A program made the position numbers and the translations under genes. A DNA stretch of 64,000 nt, taken from assembly GCF_000013565.1 (NCBI RefSeq), contig NC_007802.1:868001-932000 (forward strand), given 5' to 3'. This document shows, piece after piece, positions 53,451 through 62,771 of the stretch. Each line of letters opens with the position of its first letter. Position 1 is the stretch's first letter. The notes under the pieces are model-generated. The model did not search any database and had not been told where the DNA came from. It saw only the letters and a list, made by a program, of their open reading frames with translations. The stretch is from Jannaschia sp. CCS1 (lineage in GTDB: Bacteria; Pseudomonadota; Alphaproteobacteria; Rhodobacterales; Rhodobacteraceae).

Positions 53451-53819
53451 AGGTCTCATCCTTTCCAGTTCGTGTTGCGTTATGTGAGCGCGGGTTATTC
53501 CGGTTCGCTGATGGACGGCATCTAGTGGCGGGAAATCGCCCCGACAAGCCGATTTTTTTGCATGGGTTCCATGCGTTTTCTGCATAGCTGAATTCGTGGT
53601 TAACATCCCGTAAAGTTTACCAAAAACCGGGATCAGACATGTCGCAAAAACGTGATTTTTTGTCGCCTTTGTCGGTGTGGCGGGGCCCGTGTCGAAAATG
53701 GATCATGAGATGTCGAAACTGTCCGTCGAGTGCAGAGGCGCTTGGCGATGTTCGCGTTTCGTGCTAACCGCTCCAAAAGGCCGGGCAACAGGCGGCCAGA
53801 CATCAGGCGGCGGGCAGTC
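53451..53819. other. 369-base interval between the DUF1127 gene and ruvC
   Basis: No gene supported. Contains a short hairpin GCATGG-GTT-CCATGC (53560-53574), a CtrA-like TTAA-N7-TAAA (53600-53614) overlapping the palindrome GTAAAGTTTAC (53610-53620), and AT-rich stretches that may hold the two divergent promoters. An in-frame extension of ruvC to 53730 begins with an Arg-rich non-conserved segment and is not accepted. Confidence 0.5.
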
Positions 53820-54323
53820 ATGCGTATTATTGGAATCGATCCGGGGCTCAGATCCCTTGGGTGGGGGGTGATTGAGGCCTCCGGCGGACGTCTCAGCCAT
53901 GTTGCCAATGGCCAATGCAAGACCGAGGGCCGGGATGTCCCCTTGCGTCTGCTGTCGCTTCACACACAACTCAGCGCGATTGTCGCCCGCTACGCCCCGG
54001 ATGCGGCGGCGGTGGAACAGACCTTTGTGAACCGGGACGGGGCCGGGACCCTGAAGCTGGGTCAGGCCCGCGGCATCGCCGTTTTGGTGCCTGCGCAGGC
54101 GGGGCTCGACGTGGGCGAATACGCCCCCAATGCGGTCAAGAAGGCGGTTGTCGGCGTCGGACACGCGGACAAGACACAGGTGGAGCATATGGTGAAGCTG
54201 CAATTGCCCGGATGTGCCCCCGTGGGACCGGACGCCGCCGATGCGCTGGCGATTGCGATCTGTCACTCGTTCCATGTGGCCACCGCCGGACGTCTGGCCG
54301 CCGCCATCGGAGCGGCGCGATGA
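53820..54323 (+). CDS. ruvC: Holliday junction resolvase RuvC
   Basis: 167 aa endonuclease that cuts four-way junctions during recombination. All four catalytic acidic residues are present at the canonical positions: Asp7 (G-I-D-P-G), Glu66 (V-E-Q-T-F), Asp138 and Asp141 (P-D-A-A-D). Start at 53820 is fixed by the conserved M-R-I-I-G-I-D. Overlaps ruvA by ATGA. Confidence 0.97.
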   Translation: MRIIGIDPGLRSLGWGVIEASGGRLSHVANGQCKTEGRDVPLRLLSLHTQLSAIVARYAPDAAAVEQTFVNRDGAGTLKLGQARGIAVLVPAQAGLDVGEYAPNAVKKAVVGVGHADKTQVEHMVKLQLPGCAPVGPDAADALAIAICHSFHVATAGRLAAAIGAAR

Positions 54324-54991
54324 TTGGCAAGCTGACCGGACGTCTGGATTACAAGGGCAGCGACCATGCGCTGATCGACGTCGGCGGCGTGGGGTATGTC
54401 GTCCATTGTTCGGACCGGACGCTGGCGGCGTTGCCAGCGCGCGGAGAAGTGGTAGCGCTTTATACAGATCTGCTGGTGCGCGAGGATCTGTTGCAACTCT
54501 TCGGGTTCCTCAGCCCCTATGAGAAGGAATGGCACCGGCTGCTGACCTCGGTCCAGGGGGTGGGGGCCAAGGCCTCCATGGCGATCCTGGGCACGCTGGG
54601 AGTGGAGGGGGCGGCCCGCGCGATCACGTTGGGCGATGCCACGGCGATCAAGGCGGCACCGGGCGTTGGACCCAAGCTGGCGCAACGGGTGGTGATGGAG
54701 TTGAAGGACAAAGCGCCCGCGGTGATGGCGATGGGCGGGACGCTGGATGACGCGATGGACGATGTCGTTGACGATATGCCCGGTGAGAGCGCGGCGCCCG
54801 CGCCCGCGCCACAGCCCCGCGCGCCGAAACGGCCGGCATCCAACGCCCAGGCGGAGGCGCTTTCCGCGCTGCAAAATCTGGGCTACGGCCCGTCAGATGC
54901 GGCCCAGGCCGTGGCGCAAGCAGCAGAGAGCGCGTCGAACACACCGGAGTTGATCCGCGCGGCCCTGCGGCTTCTGGCCCCGAAAGAGTGA
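54320..54991 (+). CDS. ruvA: Holliday junction branch migration protein RuvA
   Basis: 223 aa. Binds junctions as a tetramer and loads RuvB. N-terminal OB fold ([11 protein letters not shown]), central helix-hairpin-helix pairs ([11 protein letters not shown] and [12 protein letters not shown]), a flexible Pro/Ala-rich linker near 150-175 and a C-terminal RuvB-binding domain. Starts inside the ruvC stop (ATGA); 64 bases separate it from ruvB. Confidence 0.97.
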   Translation: MIGKLTGRLDYKGSDHALIDVGGVGYVVHCSDRTLAALPARGEVVALYTDLLVREDLLQLFGFLSPYEKEWHRLLTSVQGVGAKASMAILGTLGVEGAARAITLGDATAIKAAPGVGPKLAQRVVMELKDKAPAVMAMGGTLDDAMDDVVDDMPGESAAPAPAPQPRAPKRPASNAQAEALSALQNLGYGPSDAAQAVAQAAESASNTPELIRAALRLLAPKE

Positions 54992-55055
54992 CCGGGATGC
55001 GTGCGCGTGTCGCCCGTGTGGTCAATGGCCGGTGGGGTTGCCATAAGGAGGCGAC

Positions 55056-56090
55056 ATGACGGATTCTGACCCAACCCTGCGCCCTGATCGCTTGCCCGAA
55101 GACGTCCAGGCCACCGATGACCGTGCGCTGCGCCCGCAATCCCTGGATGATTTCACTGGCCAGGAAGAGGCGCGCGCCAATTTGCGCGTGTTCATTGAAA
55201 GCGCCCGCAGGCGCGGCGAGGCGATGGACCACGTCCTCTTCCACGGGCCACCCGGTTTGGGCAAGACGACGCTGGCGCAGATCATGGCGAAGGAATTGGG
55301 GGTCGGGTTTCGCATGACATCCGGTCCGGTGCTTGCGAAAGCGGGTGATCTGGCCGCGATCCTGACGAACCTTGAGGCGAAGGACGTGCTGTTCATCGAC
55401 GAAATTCATCGCCTGAACCCGGTGGTGGAGGAAATTCTATACCCGGCGTTGGAAGATTTTGAACTGGATCTGGTGATCGGCGAAGGCCCCGCCGCACGCA
55501 CTGTGCGCATTGAATTGCAGCCCTTCACGCTGGTCGGCGCGACCACGCGTCTGGGGCTTTTGACCACGCCTCTGCGCGACCGGTTCGGTATTCCGACCCG
55601 CCTGAATTTCTACACCATTGCCGAATTGGACCAGATCGTCGCGCGCGGCGCGCGGCTGGCGGGGATTGAGGCCGACCCAAAGGGCACTGCAGAGATCGCC
55701 AAACGCGCGCGCGGCACGCCACGGATTGCGGGCAGGCTGTTGCGGCGGGTCATCGACTTTGCCGTCGTGGAGGGGGACGGTCGCCTGACCCAAGGGATCG
55801 CTGACAGCGCCTTGACACGGTTGGGGGTGGATGACCTAGGGCTGGACGGGGCGGACCGGCGCTATCTGTCGCTGATTGCAGAGAATTATCACGGCGGTCC
55901 GGTGGGGATCGAGACGGTTGCGGCGGCATTGGCCGAGCCACGGGACGCGCTGGAGGAGGTAATCGAGCCGTTCCTGCTGCAACAGGGCCTTATCGCACGC
56001 ACGCCGCGCGGGCGGATGTTGGCGCATAAGGGATGGACGCATCTGGGGATGGCCCCACCGAAGCGTCCGGATCAGGGGGAGCTGATATGA
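55056..56090 (+). CDS. ruvB: Holliday junction branch migration ATPase RuvB
   Basis: 344 aa hexameric AAA+ motor. Walker A G-P-P-G-L-G-K-T at 64-71, Walker B F-I-D-E-I-H at about 114-119, sensor 1 G-A-T-T-R near 165, arginine-finger region and C-terminal winged helix with R-T-P-R-G-R. AGGAG at six-base spacing. Its stop overlaps the ATG of the following periplasmic-protein gene. Confidence 0.97.
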   Translation: MTDSDPTLRPDRLPEDVQATDDRALRPQSLDDFTGQEEARANLRVFIESARRRGEAMDHVLFHGPPGLGKTTLAQIMAKELGVGFRMTSGPVLAKAGDLAAILTNLEAKDVLFIDEIHRLNPVVEEILYPALEDFELDLVIGEGPAARTVRIELQPFTLVGATTRLGLLTTPLRDRFGIPTRLNFYTIAELDQIVARGARLAGIEADPKGTAEIAKRARGTPRIAGRLLRRVIDFAVVEGDGRLTQGIADSALTRLGVDDLGLDGADRRYLSLIAENYHGGPVGIETVAAALAEPRDALEEVIEPFLLQQGLIARTPRGRMLAHKGWTHLGMAPPKRPDQGELI

Positions 56091-57343
56091 GATTTGGGTT
56101 TGCGTTGGTTTTTGCGTTGTGGACGACAGCCGCTGCAGCGCAGGTCCCGTTCGGGCGCGAGGATGTCGTTGAGACGCGCTTCGGCAGCCTGCAAGTGGTC
56201 GGTGGTGAGGTGGATAACTTTATCAGTTTTGGAGGTCTCTCCTACGATCAGCTGTACGGCACACGGAACCAGATCCTTGCCGTCGCCGGGTTGGCGGATG
56301 CTGAGGTGGATTGGGCGCTGATCGAGGCCCCGCAAAGCCACGGCCAATGCGACCGCATTCACCGGCTGCTGGCCATCACCCCGCGCGGGATGAGCTACAG
56401 CGCGCCGTTTGGGCCGTGCAACGGCCAGCCCGTCGACATGCAGATTGCGCCGGGGCAGGTGCAGGTCACACTGACCGGCGATGGTGGTGTGAGCGGCACC
56501 TATACGTTTAACGGGCAGGAGCTTCATGAAGGTCCCTTCGCCACCGCGCCCGCGCCGCTTGAGGTTGTGCCCACACGCTTTGCACAGTCGCCCAACGTCA
56601 CCACCCGGTTCGGGCGGATGTGGGTGCAGCAAGGGGGCAACCGGCAGCAAACGCTGGTGCATGACGGCACGCCGATATCCCTTGGTCCGGCGGAATTTTA
56701 CTGGTTTCGCGGCGTTTATGAAGGGGAGGGAAGCGATTATGTCATCGCGTCCTCCAACCACAGCGGCAACATGTGCGGCGGCTATGGCGAGTGGTTCCTG
56801 ATGCGCGTCAGCGCGGACGGTGTGTCGGTGGCCCCGCCGCTGGATGCCTGCGCCAACATTGCTAACGTGCGCGTGGTGGAGGGTGCCTTGCAGTTTGAGA
56901 TGAGCCACGCCGACCTGACCATCAGCCACGAGGCATTCCGCTGGGACGGCGCGTCAATGACGTCTGAGCTGGTTCCTGAACCTGCCGCCGCGCCCGCCGG
57001 AGCCGGAGAGGACGTTGCACGTTGGATCGGCCGGTATACCTACGAGGTTTTTGCGGATGCCTCCGAGCGCGCGCGGCTTGTTCAGATCATGTCACAGGAC
57101 CAGATGCAGCAGCTGGCAACGGCCATGAGTTTCGGGGCCCGGATCGAGGAGAGGACCGGCTGGGTTCTTGCCCAAAGCTGTCAGCAACATAATTGCGGGT
57201 TCAACCGGGGGCTCTGGGCCGTCCGAATCGCCGACGGGGCCGTGGCTGCCGCGATGCTGCAGGGGGAGCCCATACAGGTTCAGGAGTTCGGCCTGACCTC
57301 GGACCCGGTGATCGCCACTGCGATTGCCGAGCAGCGGCAGTAG
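56087..57343 (+). CDS. Periplasmic protein with internal duplication and Ivy-like C-terminal motif, 418 aa
   Basis: Signal peptide [19 protein letters not shown]. Residues about 29-150 and 172-290 look like two copies of one domain: E-T-R-F-G-S-L-x-V-x-G-G versus T-T-R-F-G-R-M-x-V-x-G-G, then I-x-A-x-x-x-H-x-x-x-C and P-x-x-x-C-N/A. The C-terminal part (about 305-418) holds C-Q-Q-H-N-C at 365-370, followed by [10 protein letters not shown], which resembles the C-x-x-H-D-C loop by which Ivy-type proteins inhibit lysozyme. Start at 56087 lies in an ATGA overlap with ruvB. Role inferred only: envelope protein, possibly an inhibitor of a peptidoglycan-cleaving enzyme. Confidence 0.75.
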   Translation: MRFGFALVFALWTTAAAAQVPFGREDVVETRFGSLQVVGGEVDNFISFGGLSYDQLYGTRNQILAVAGLADAEVDWALIEAPQSHGQCDRIHRLLAITPRGMSYSAPFGPCNGQPVDMQIAPGQVQVTLTGDGGVSGTYTFNGQELHEGPFATAPAPLEVVPTRFAQSPNVTTRFGRMWVQQGGNRQQTLVHDGTPISLGPAEFYWFRGVYEGEGSDYVIASSNHSGNMCGGYGEWFLMRVSADGVSVAPPLDACANIANVRVVEGALQFEMSHADLTISHEAFRWDGASMTSELVPEPAAAPAGAGEDVARWIGRYTYEVFADASERARLVQIMSQDQMQQLATAMSFGARIEERTGWVLAQSCQQHNCGFNRGLWAVRIADGAVAAAMLQGEPIQVQEFGLTSDPVIATAIAEQRQ

Positions 57344-57366
57344 CAGAGGCGCATAGCGAGGATGCC

Positions 57367-58020
57367 ATGACCGAAAACGCCACTCCCCTGGTCGATCCCG
57401 CCAAGATCGAGGCGCTGTTCACCCGCGCCGACGGGCAGTTCCTGTTCGCCCGATGGGGGCGGCCCATCGTGCCGGTTGTGTTCGGGGTGGAGGACAGCAC
57501 GATCAGCGTCTTCAAAGGCGCGATTGAGGCTGTAGTTGCGCTGGCCGATCACAAGATGGCGGAGCATGACCCGGAGCTTGGCGCAAACCTGATGGTGTTT
57601 TTCATCCGTGACTGGGCGGAGCTGACCGCGACGCCGAACCTTGACCGTCTGATCCCGGATCTGGCCCCGCTCGTGGCGCGGCTGGAGAGCGCGCAAGCCA
57701 ACCAATACCGCAGTTTCCGCTTTGACGAGGATGGTGGCATCAAGGCCGCATTCGTTTTCATCCGCATGGATGACGCGATGGCAGAGGCCTCGGCAGAGAC
57801 CATCGCGCTGAGCCAGATCGTGCAGACGATCGTGTTGTGGAGCGATACGGCCTTCCTCGGAACCTCACCGCTCGCGGTCCTGACGGATGACGGACCGGCT
57901 GTCCTGAAACCGGACATCGCCGAGGTGATCCGCGCGGCCTATGACCCGGTTCTGCCGGTCGCGGCGACGGATGCGTCCCACGCCTTGCGCCTGTTTGCAC
58001 GGATCGGCGTGCCGCAATGA
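57367..58020 (+). CDS. Conserved hypothetical cytoplasmic protein, 217 aa
   Basis: No signal peptide or membrane segment. Mixed alpha/beta composition, with blocks G-Q-F-L-F-A-R-W-G-R-P-I-V-P-V-V-F-G, D-H-K-M-A-E-H-D-P-E-L-G and R-S-F-R-F-D-E-D-G. No family named. It overlaps ybgC by ATGA, so it is translated with the Tol-associated thioesterase, and follows the Ivy-motif gene by 23 bases. By position it is probably linked to the envelope operon. Confidence 0.75.
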   Translation: MTENATPLVDPAKIEALFTRADGQFLFARWGRPIVPVVFGVEDSTISVFKGAIEAVVALADHKMAEHDPELGANLMVFFIRDWAELTATPNLDRLIPDLAPLVARLESAQANQYRSFRFDEDGGIKAAFVFIRMDDAMAEASAETIALSQIVQTIVLWSDTAFLGTSPLAVLTDDGPAVLKPDIAEVIRAAYDPVLPVAATDASHALRLFARIGVPQ

Positions 58021-58427
58021 CCCACCTCTGGCCCCTGCGCGTCTACTATGAAGACGTCGATCTGGCGGGGATCGTCTACTACGCCAACTACCTGAAATAC
58101 CTGGAGCGGGGGCGCTCTGAAATGGTGCGTGAGGCCGGCATTTCCCAGCTCGACATGAAAGCTGCGGGGCTGGTCTTTGCCGTGCGGCGGGTGGAGGCGG
58201 AATACCTCAAACCCGCCAAATACGATGATGAGCTGGTCGTGGAGACGCAGCTGGACCGCCTGAAAGGGGCCAGTTTCGACATGCCCCAGCGGGTCCTGCG
58301 CGGCGATGACGTGCTGCTGGACGCGCGGATCAAGGTTGTGATCCTCAACGCGGACGGCCGGGCGGCGCGACTTCCGGCGGATATTCGCGCAAAAGTCACA
58401 GCCGTCGCGGCAAGTGATGGCCCGTAA
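58017..58427 (+). CDS. ybgC: Tol-Pal-associated acyl-CoA thioesterase
   Basis: 136 aa hotdog-fold thioesterase. The active region R-V-Y-Y-E-D-V-D-L-A-G-I-V-Y-Y-A-N-Y has the catalytic Asp (Asp15); the His found after V-Y in Escherichia coli is Tyr here, as in many alphaproteobacterial members. E-R-G-R-S-E-M follows. Usually the first gene of the tol-pal cluster, as here, with tolQ 121 bases downstream. Confidence 0.94.
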   Translation: MTHLWPLRVYYEDVDLAGIVYYANYLKYLERGRSEMVREAGISQLDMKAAGLVFAVRRVEAEYLKPAKYDDELVVETQLDRLKGASFDMPQRVLRGDDVLLDARIKVVILNADGRAARLPADIRAKVTAVAASDGP

Positions 58428-58548
58428 CACGGAAGTGTTCGCCAACAGGCTTCCCTCCTGCTAGACTAAGGCACAAATGAGGCGCGAAAACAGCGCCCAC
58501 GCGTAGACATACGGTGTTGAGGCCGGGGCAGAGGACAGCAGAAGACAT

Positions 58549-59241
58549 ATGGAAACGGAAACGCTCGCGTTGGCGAATGAGGCGGATTTTACCCTCATCG
58601 CGCTTTTCTTTCGTGCAAGCCTGATCGTTCAACTGGTGATGATCGCCCTGATCGTCGCCTCGGTCTGGGTCTGGGCGATTGCCTTCTCCAAATTCGCCAT
58701 GTTCCGCAAGGCGCGGGCCAATGCGGCGACGTTTGACGCCACGTTCTGGTCCGGCGAGCCGCTGGACGAATATTATGACACGGTGGCCGAGGCACCACGA
58801 TCCGCGTCCGAACGGGTGTTCGTGGCGGGCATGACCGAATGGCGCCGGTCCCTGCGCGACGACGGCGCGTTGATCCCCGGCGTGCAGCAGCGGGTGGACC
58901 GCAGCATGGATGTGGCGATTGCGCGCGAAAGCGGGCGGATGACCAATGGGTTGACCTTTCTGGCGACCACCGGCGCAACCGCGCCCTTCGTGGGCCTGTT
59001 CGGCACAGTCTGGGGCATCATGCGGTCGTTTCAGGAGATCGCGATTTCTGGCCAGACGTCCTTGGCCGTTGTGGCTCCCGGCATCGCGGAGGCGCTTTTG
59101 GCCACGGGTCTGGGCCTTCTGGCCGCGATCCCGGCAGTGATCCTTTACAACAAACTGTCGAACGATGCGGATACGATCATCGGCACCTATGAGAGCTTTG
59201 CCGATGAATTTTCCACCCTTCTCAGCCGGCAGCTCGACTGA
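58549..59241 (+). CDS. tolQ: Tol-Pal system proton channel subunit TolQ
   Basis: 230 aa inner-membrane protein of the TolQ/ExbB/MotA family. Helices at about 24-47, 135-157 and 172-198; conserved G-L-F-G-T-V-W-G-I-M at 149-158 and the third-helix Thr-rich face. With TolR it converts proton flow into movement of TolA during outer-membrane constriction. Its TGA overlaps the tolR ATG by one base. Confidence 0.96.
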   Translation: METETLALANEADFTLIALFFRASLIVQLVMIALIVASVWVWAIAFSKFAMFRKARANAATFDATFWSGEPLDEYYDTVAEAPRSASERVFVAGMTEWRRSLRDDGALIPGVQQRVDRSMDVAIARESGRMTNGLTFLATTGATAPFVGLFGTVWGIMRSFQEIAISGQTSLAVVAPGIAEALLATGLGLLAAIPAVILYNKLSNDADTIIGTYESFADEFSTLLSRQLD

Positions 59242-59726
59242 TGGGCGCGTCGGTTGCACAGCGCGGAGCGGGCCGTCGGCGGGGACGCGCACGTCGCGGT
59301 GGTGCACAGCCCATGGCCGAGATCAACGTCACGCCCTTCGTGGATGTGATGCTGTGTTTGCTGATCATTTTCATGGTCGCGGCCCCGCTGATGACTGTGG
59401 GTGTCCCGATTGACCTGCCCGATACCTCTGCCGAGGCGTTGCCCTCCGAGCAGGAGGAGCCGCTGACCGTGACGCTGGCCGCCGATGGCCGCGTGATGTT
59501 GCAGACAACTGAGATTGCCCGCGACGAAATTGTGCCGCGCCTGCAGGCGATTGCGGCGGAACGTGACAGCCCGCGCATCTTCGTGCGCGCCGATGGTGGC
59601 ATTCCCTACAGCGACGTGATGGAGGTTATGGGCGCGCTGAATGCGGGCGGGTTCCGCGAGATTGGTCTGGTGACGGATGCGGGTGGCCCCCGTTTGAACG
59701 GCACCTCCGTTGGGGAAGGGGAGTGA
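59241..59726 (+). CDS. tolR: Tol-Pal system protein TolR
   Basis: 161 aa ExbD-family protein. Basic cytoplasmic N-terminus (R-R-R-G-R-A-R-R-G), single helix at 33-52 with the essential Asp35 in F-V-D-V-M-L-C-L-L-I-I-F, and a periplasmic domain ending with the I-G-L-V-T strand. Located 7 bases before the next ATG, in a tight operon. Confidence 0.96.
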   Translation: MGASVAQRGAGRRRGRARRGGAQPMAEINVTPFVDVMLCLLIIFMVAAPLMTVGVPIDLPDTSAEALPSEQEEPLTVTLAADGRVMLQTTEIARDEIVPRLQAIAAERDSPRIFVRADGGIPYSDVMEVMGALNAGGFREIGLVTDAGGPRLNGTSVGEGE

Positions 59727-59733
59727 CAGGGCG

Positions 59734-60915
59734 ATGCCCCAGGACATGCGTCTCTCTCTCTACGCTTCGGGAAGTCTGCACGTGGGCCTTCTGGCCTGGG
59801 TGGCCCTGGGCGGCATGCTGTTTGACCGTAGTCCGGACACCGAGTTTGAGGTGACGGGCGTGACGCTGATGTCCGTATCCGAGTTTGAGGCCCTGACAGG
59901 TACGGCCCCCACGGCGGAGCCCGTCGTTGACCCGTCCCCGGCCAGTTTGGCGCAGCCTGCATTGCCCGAGGCGGTGTCGGCGCCAACGGCGGAAGCACCG
60001 CCCCCAGCCCAGGATGCCCCTGCCGAGAGCGAAGCCCCCCCGCCGGAAGAAACGCCTGTCGCGGTCGAGCCAGTGCCAGAGACGGTCGTGACCGATGAGG
60101 TTGCGGCGCTTGCCCCTCCTCCCGGCGCGCCTGAGGCTGATGTGTCCCCCACGCCGCGGCCCGAAGATGCGCCACGCGTGGCCCCGGTGGCCGCCCCGCT
60201 GCCCGAGCCGGATGTGGAGACCGCACCGGACGTGCTGGAGCAGACGACGGAGCCGGAGGTGGCCGACGACGCGGCGGTAGAAGACACGCCCGAGACGGCC
60301 CCGGAAGAGGCCACGACCGAGATTGTGACCGAAGCCGATGAGCCCGCCGCGGCCCCCCTTGGTCCGACATCCTCCGTGCGTCCCACAGCGCGCCCGTCCC
60401 GGCCCGCGCCGGTGGAACAGCCGGTCGATGTTGCCGCCGACGCCGTGGAGGAGACTCCGGCTGAGACGGCGGCTGAGACGGCGGTGGAGACCCCGACCGA
60501 GGAGGTCGACCCGCTGGCCGCAGCCATCGCAGGGGCCGTTGCCGAAGCGGTGGAGACGCCCGATCCGACCCCTGCACCTGCCCCCTCCGGTCCGCCGCTG
60601 AGCCAAGGCGTGCGCGATGGCTTCCGGGTGGCGGTTCAGGCCTGTTGGAACGTGGGTGCGCTGTCCACCGAGGCGCTTGGTACAACGGTTGTGGTGGCCT
60701 TCGACATGGCGCGCGACGCCCGGCCGGATGCGGGCACGATCCGGATGATCGAATTCTCTGGCGGCTCGGACGTGGCAGCCCGCCAGGCCTATGAGGCCGC
60801 GCGCCGTGCGATCATTCGCTGCGGCGCGAACGGGTTCAATCTACCGCTGGAAAGTTACGACCGCTGGAGCCAGATCGAACTGGTCTTCAACCCCGAAGGG
60901 ATGCAGCTGCGATGA
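59734..60915 (+). CDS. tolA: TolA-like envelope protein (TonB-type anchor and TolA C-terminal domain)
   Basis: 393 aa. One N-terminal membrane helix (about 9-28, S-L-H-V-G-L-L-A-W-V-A-L-G), a long Pro/Glu/Ala/Val-rich periplasmic arm (about 50-285) and a globular C-terminal domain from about 290 with A-V-Q-A-C-W-N-V-G-A-L-S and a Cys in I-I-R-C-G. Links TolQR to TolB/Pal. Its domain is repeated in the two downstream genes. Start at 59734; a second Met at 59746 is possible. Stop overlaps the next ATG (ATGATG). Confidence 0.9.
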   Translation: MPQDMRLSLYASGSLHVGLLAWVALGGMLFDRSPDTEFEVTGVTLMSVSEFEALTGTAPTAEPVVDPSPASLAQPALPEAVSAPTAEAPPPAQDAPAESEAPPPEETPVAVEPVPETVVTDEVAALAPPPGAPEADVSPTPRPEDAPRVAPVAAPLPEPDVETAPDVLEQTTEPEVADDAAVEDTPETAPEEATTEIVTEADEPAAAPLGPTSSVRPTARPSRPAPVEQPVDVAADAVEETPAETAAETAVETPTEEVDPLAAAIAGAVAEAVETPDPTPAPAPSGPPLSQGVRDGFRVAVQACWNVGALSTEALGTTVVVAFDMARDARPDAGTIRMIEFSGGSDVAARQAYEAARRAIIRCGANGFNLPLESYDRWSQIELVFNPEGMQLR

Positions 60916-61427
60916 TGCGTTTGGCCCTGATCCTGTGCGGTTTCGCGACCCCGGTGACGGCGCAGGTTGTCCCCACTCCGCGCCCTGCCGATTTGGTGGA
61001 ACGGTCTCAGGCCGCCGCAGAGGCCGCCGCGACGGGGACGGAGCACGGGCCCGGGGCACCCAATGCCCTTGCCGGTGCTGCGCCGGGGCTGCCGCAGGTT
61101 GAAACGCCGGATCGGGCGGCCATCGGCGCGCAGATCGCGGAGGCTATTGAGGCGTGCTGGACCGTCTCGAACCTGTCGGAGCAGGCGCGGGGTGTCAGCA
61201 TCGTGGTCGCGTTTGACACGATCCCGGAAGGGGAGGTGGTCCGCGAGAGCATCGAGATGACAGGCTTCTCCGGCGGCACGCAGGTCGCCGCTGACGAAGC
61301 TATGGCCGCGGCGGTGAGGGCGATCACGCGGTGTGCCAACGATGGCCTTGATCTGCCGCCCGAGACGTACCCTGTCTGGCAGAGGATCGAGCTTACCTTT
61401 GATCCGTTTGAGGGGCAGATGCGATGA
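60912..61427 (+). CDS. Secreted TolA C-terminal-domain paralogue, 171 aa
   Basis: Signal peptide MMRLALILCGFATPVTAQ and no membrane anchor. After a short Ala-rich spacer, residues about 65-171 match the TolA C-terminal domain: A-I-E-A-C-W-T-V-S-N-L-S, I-V-V-A-F-D, F-S-G-G-T-Q-V-A-A, I-T-R-C-A, and a final W-Q-R-I-E-L-T-F-D. The two Cys positions equal those of the upstream protein. Translated with tolA through an ATGATG overlap. Probably a soluble periplasmic partner or competitor of TolA. Confidence 0.85.
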   Translation: MMRLALILCGFATPVTAQVVPTPRPADLVERSQAAAEAAATGTEHGPGAPNALAGAAPGLPQVETPDRAAIGAQIAEAIEACWTVSNLSEQARGVSIVVAFDTIPEGEVVRESIEMTGFSGGTQVAADEAMAAAVRAITRCANDGLDLPPETYPVWQRIELTFDPFEGQMR

Positions 61428-62725
61428 TCCGGTTTGCCCTTCTTTTCAGCGTTTTGGCCGCTCCTGCGGTGGCCCAGACCGCCCCCGATGATCGACCGGG
61501 GCGCTGGATCGCCGCCCCCGCGCCGCAGGGGGATGTGTTGCAGGCACCGGCCTCGGGGCCGCTGATCACAACCGAACCCGCGCCGCATATCGTCCTGACG
61601 CCGCCCGAGCCCGCCTCGGTCATGGTTGCGCCTGCCGCAGCGCCCGACACGCAACCCGTGCCCCGCCCCGACGCGACGGCCATTGCCGAGCCAGTCCCCG
61701 CGCAGGTCGTTGCAGAGCTGCAGACGGATCCCGTTTTGGCCGATCGTGCTCTCGTGGACCCCCCTTTGGTGGATCCCGCTTTGATCGCCCGGATTGAGGC
61801 TATCGTGTCGGACGAGGTCCTCGATCCCCAAGCCGAAGCACCCCATTCAGGCGGGGCTGCGCAGCCGCCCGACGTGCCCCCGATGCTCACCGTCGCGTTC
61901 AGGCCATCTGCGCCGTCGGATCTGCCTGTTCGGGCGACAGAAGACCTCCTGCCAGCGCCCCCGCCTGACAGCGGACGGGACGCGCAGCCTGTCCCACAGC
62001 CCGTTGCTGTCCTGATGCCGCCCCTTGAAACAACGCCGATCCTGCCGCGCCTGAGCCCGTCTGGCCCCGCCGCGCAGGACATTGTCACCACATTCCCCCC
62101 GTCGCAGGCCGCGCGTCTTTCGGCGGTGCTGCTGCCGTCGCCCGTGACGCCGACTGCGCCGCCGTTACACTTGGCCCGCGCCCCCGCGCCGGTTCGGGAC
62201 CCGTTCCCGATGTCCGCCCTGCCGCCCTCCGCGCTGCCGGAGGGTCCAGATACCCTCGGGCGCTTGATCCAACCTTTGCGTCCGTTGCCGGAAGCCAATG
62301 CGGCGGTGCTGATCGGGCAACCTTCGGTGATCCCAGCGCGTCTGCCCGTCCCGACCCCATCCTTCACCCCATCCGCTGACCGTCCCGCCCTGGACCCCGA
62401 GGCCCCAATCATTTTGCCTGAGCCCGATGCCCGCGCATTGGCGCGGATGATGGAGGATGCGATGATCTGCTGGCGCATGGCCGATCTTGATACGGAAGCG
62501 GGATGGGCGCGGTTGTCCGTGGATGTGGCGTTGGATGAAACCAATCGACCCTCCGCCGCCTCGATCCGGTTGACGGGCTTTGCTCATACCGTCTCGGGCG
62601 CGGCGGAAAGCGCCTACCGTGCCGCCCATGCGGCGCTGACCGGTTGTGCGGAGGCGACGGAAAGCGCGCCCGCCACCGCATCGGCCACTCTTGTTTTTGA
62701 TCGCAGTGGGGTGCGTTTGCAATGA
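61424..62725 (+). CDS. Secreted Pro-rich protein with a third TolA-type C-terminal domain, 433 aa
   Basis: Signal peptide (MIRFALLFSVLAAPAVAQ), then about 310 residues rich in Pro, Ala and Val that look extended and unstructured, and a C-terminal domain (about 335-433) with M-I-C-W-R-M-A-D-L-D, V-D-V-A-L-D, S-I-R-L-T-G-F, S-A-Y-R-A-A-H-A-A-L-T-G-C. The two Cys align with those of the other copies, but the final W-x-x-I-E-L motif is lost. No membrane helix apart from the signal. Ends 46 bases before tolB. Confidence 0.82.
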   Translation: MIRFALLFSVLAAPAVAQTAPDDRPGRWIAAPAPQGDVLQAPASGPLITTEPAPHIVLTPPEPASVMVAPAAAPDTQPVPRPDATAIAEPVPAQVVAELQTDPVLADRALVDPPLVDPALIARIEAIVSDEVLDPQAEAPHSGGAAQPPDVPPMLTVAFRPSAPSDLPVRATEDLLPAPPPDSGRDAQPVPQPVAVLMPPLETTPILPRLSPSGPAAQDIVTTFPPSQAARLSAVLLPSPVTPTAPPLHLARAPAPVRDPFPMSALPPSALPEGPDTLGRLIQPLRPLPEANAAVLIGQPSVIPARLPVPTPSFTPSADRPALDPEAPIILPEPDARALARMMEDAMICWRMADLDTEAGWARLSVDVALDETNRPSAASIRLTGFAHTVSGAAESAYRAAHAALTGCAEATESAPATASATLVFDRSGVRLQ

Positions 62726-62771
62726 CCCCAGGCGCATCCTACGTATTTGCCCTTAGTTCAGGAGGTTTCCC

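Noticed and set aside
59760-60685. Several long Ser/Gly- or Arg-rich frames antisense to the tolA genes
   Set aside because: Produced by the Pro/Ala/Glu-rich repetitive codons of the sense genes; no independent support.
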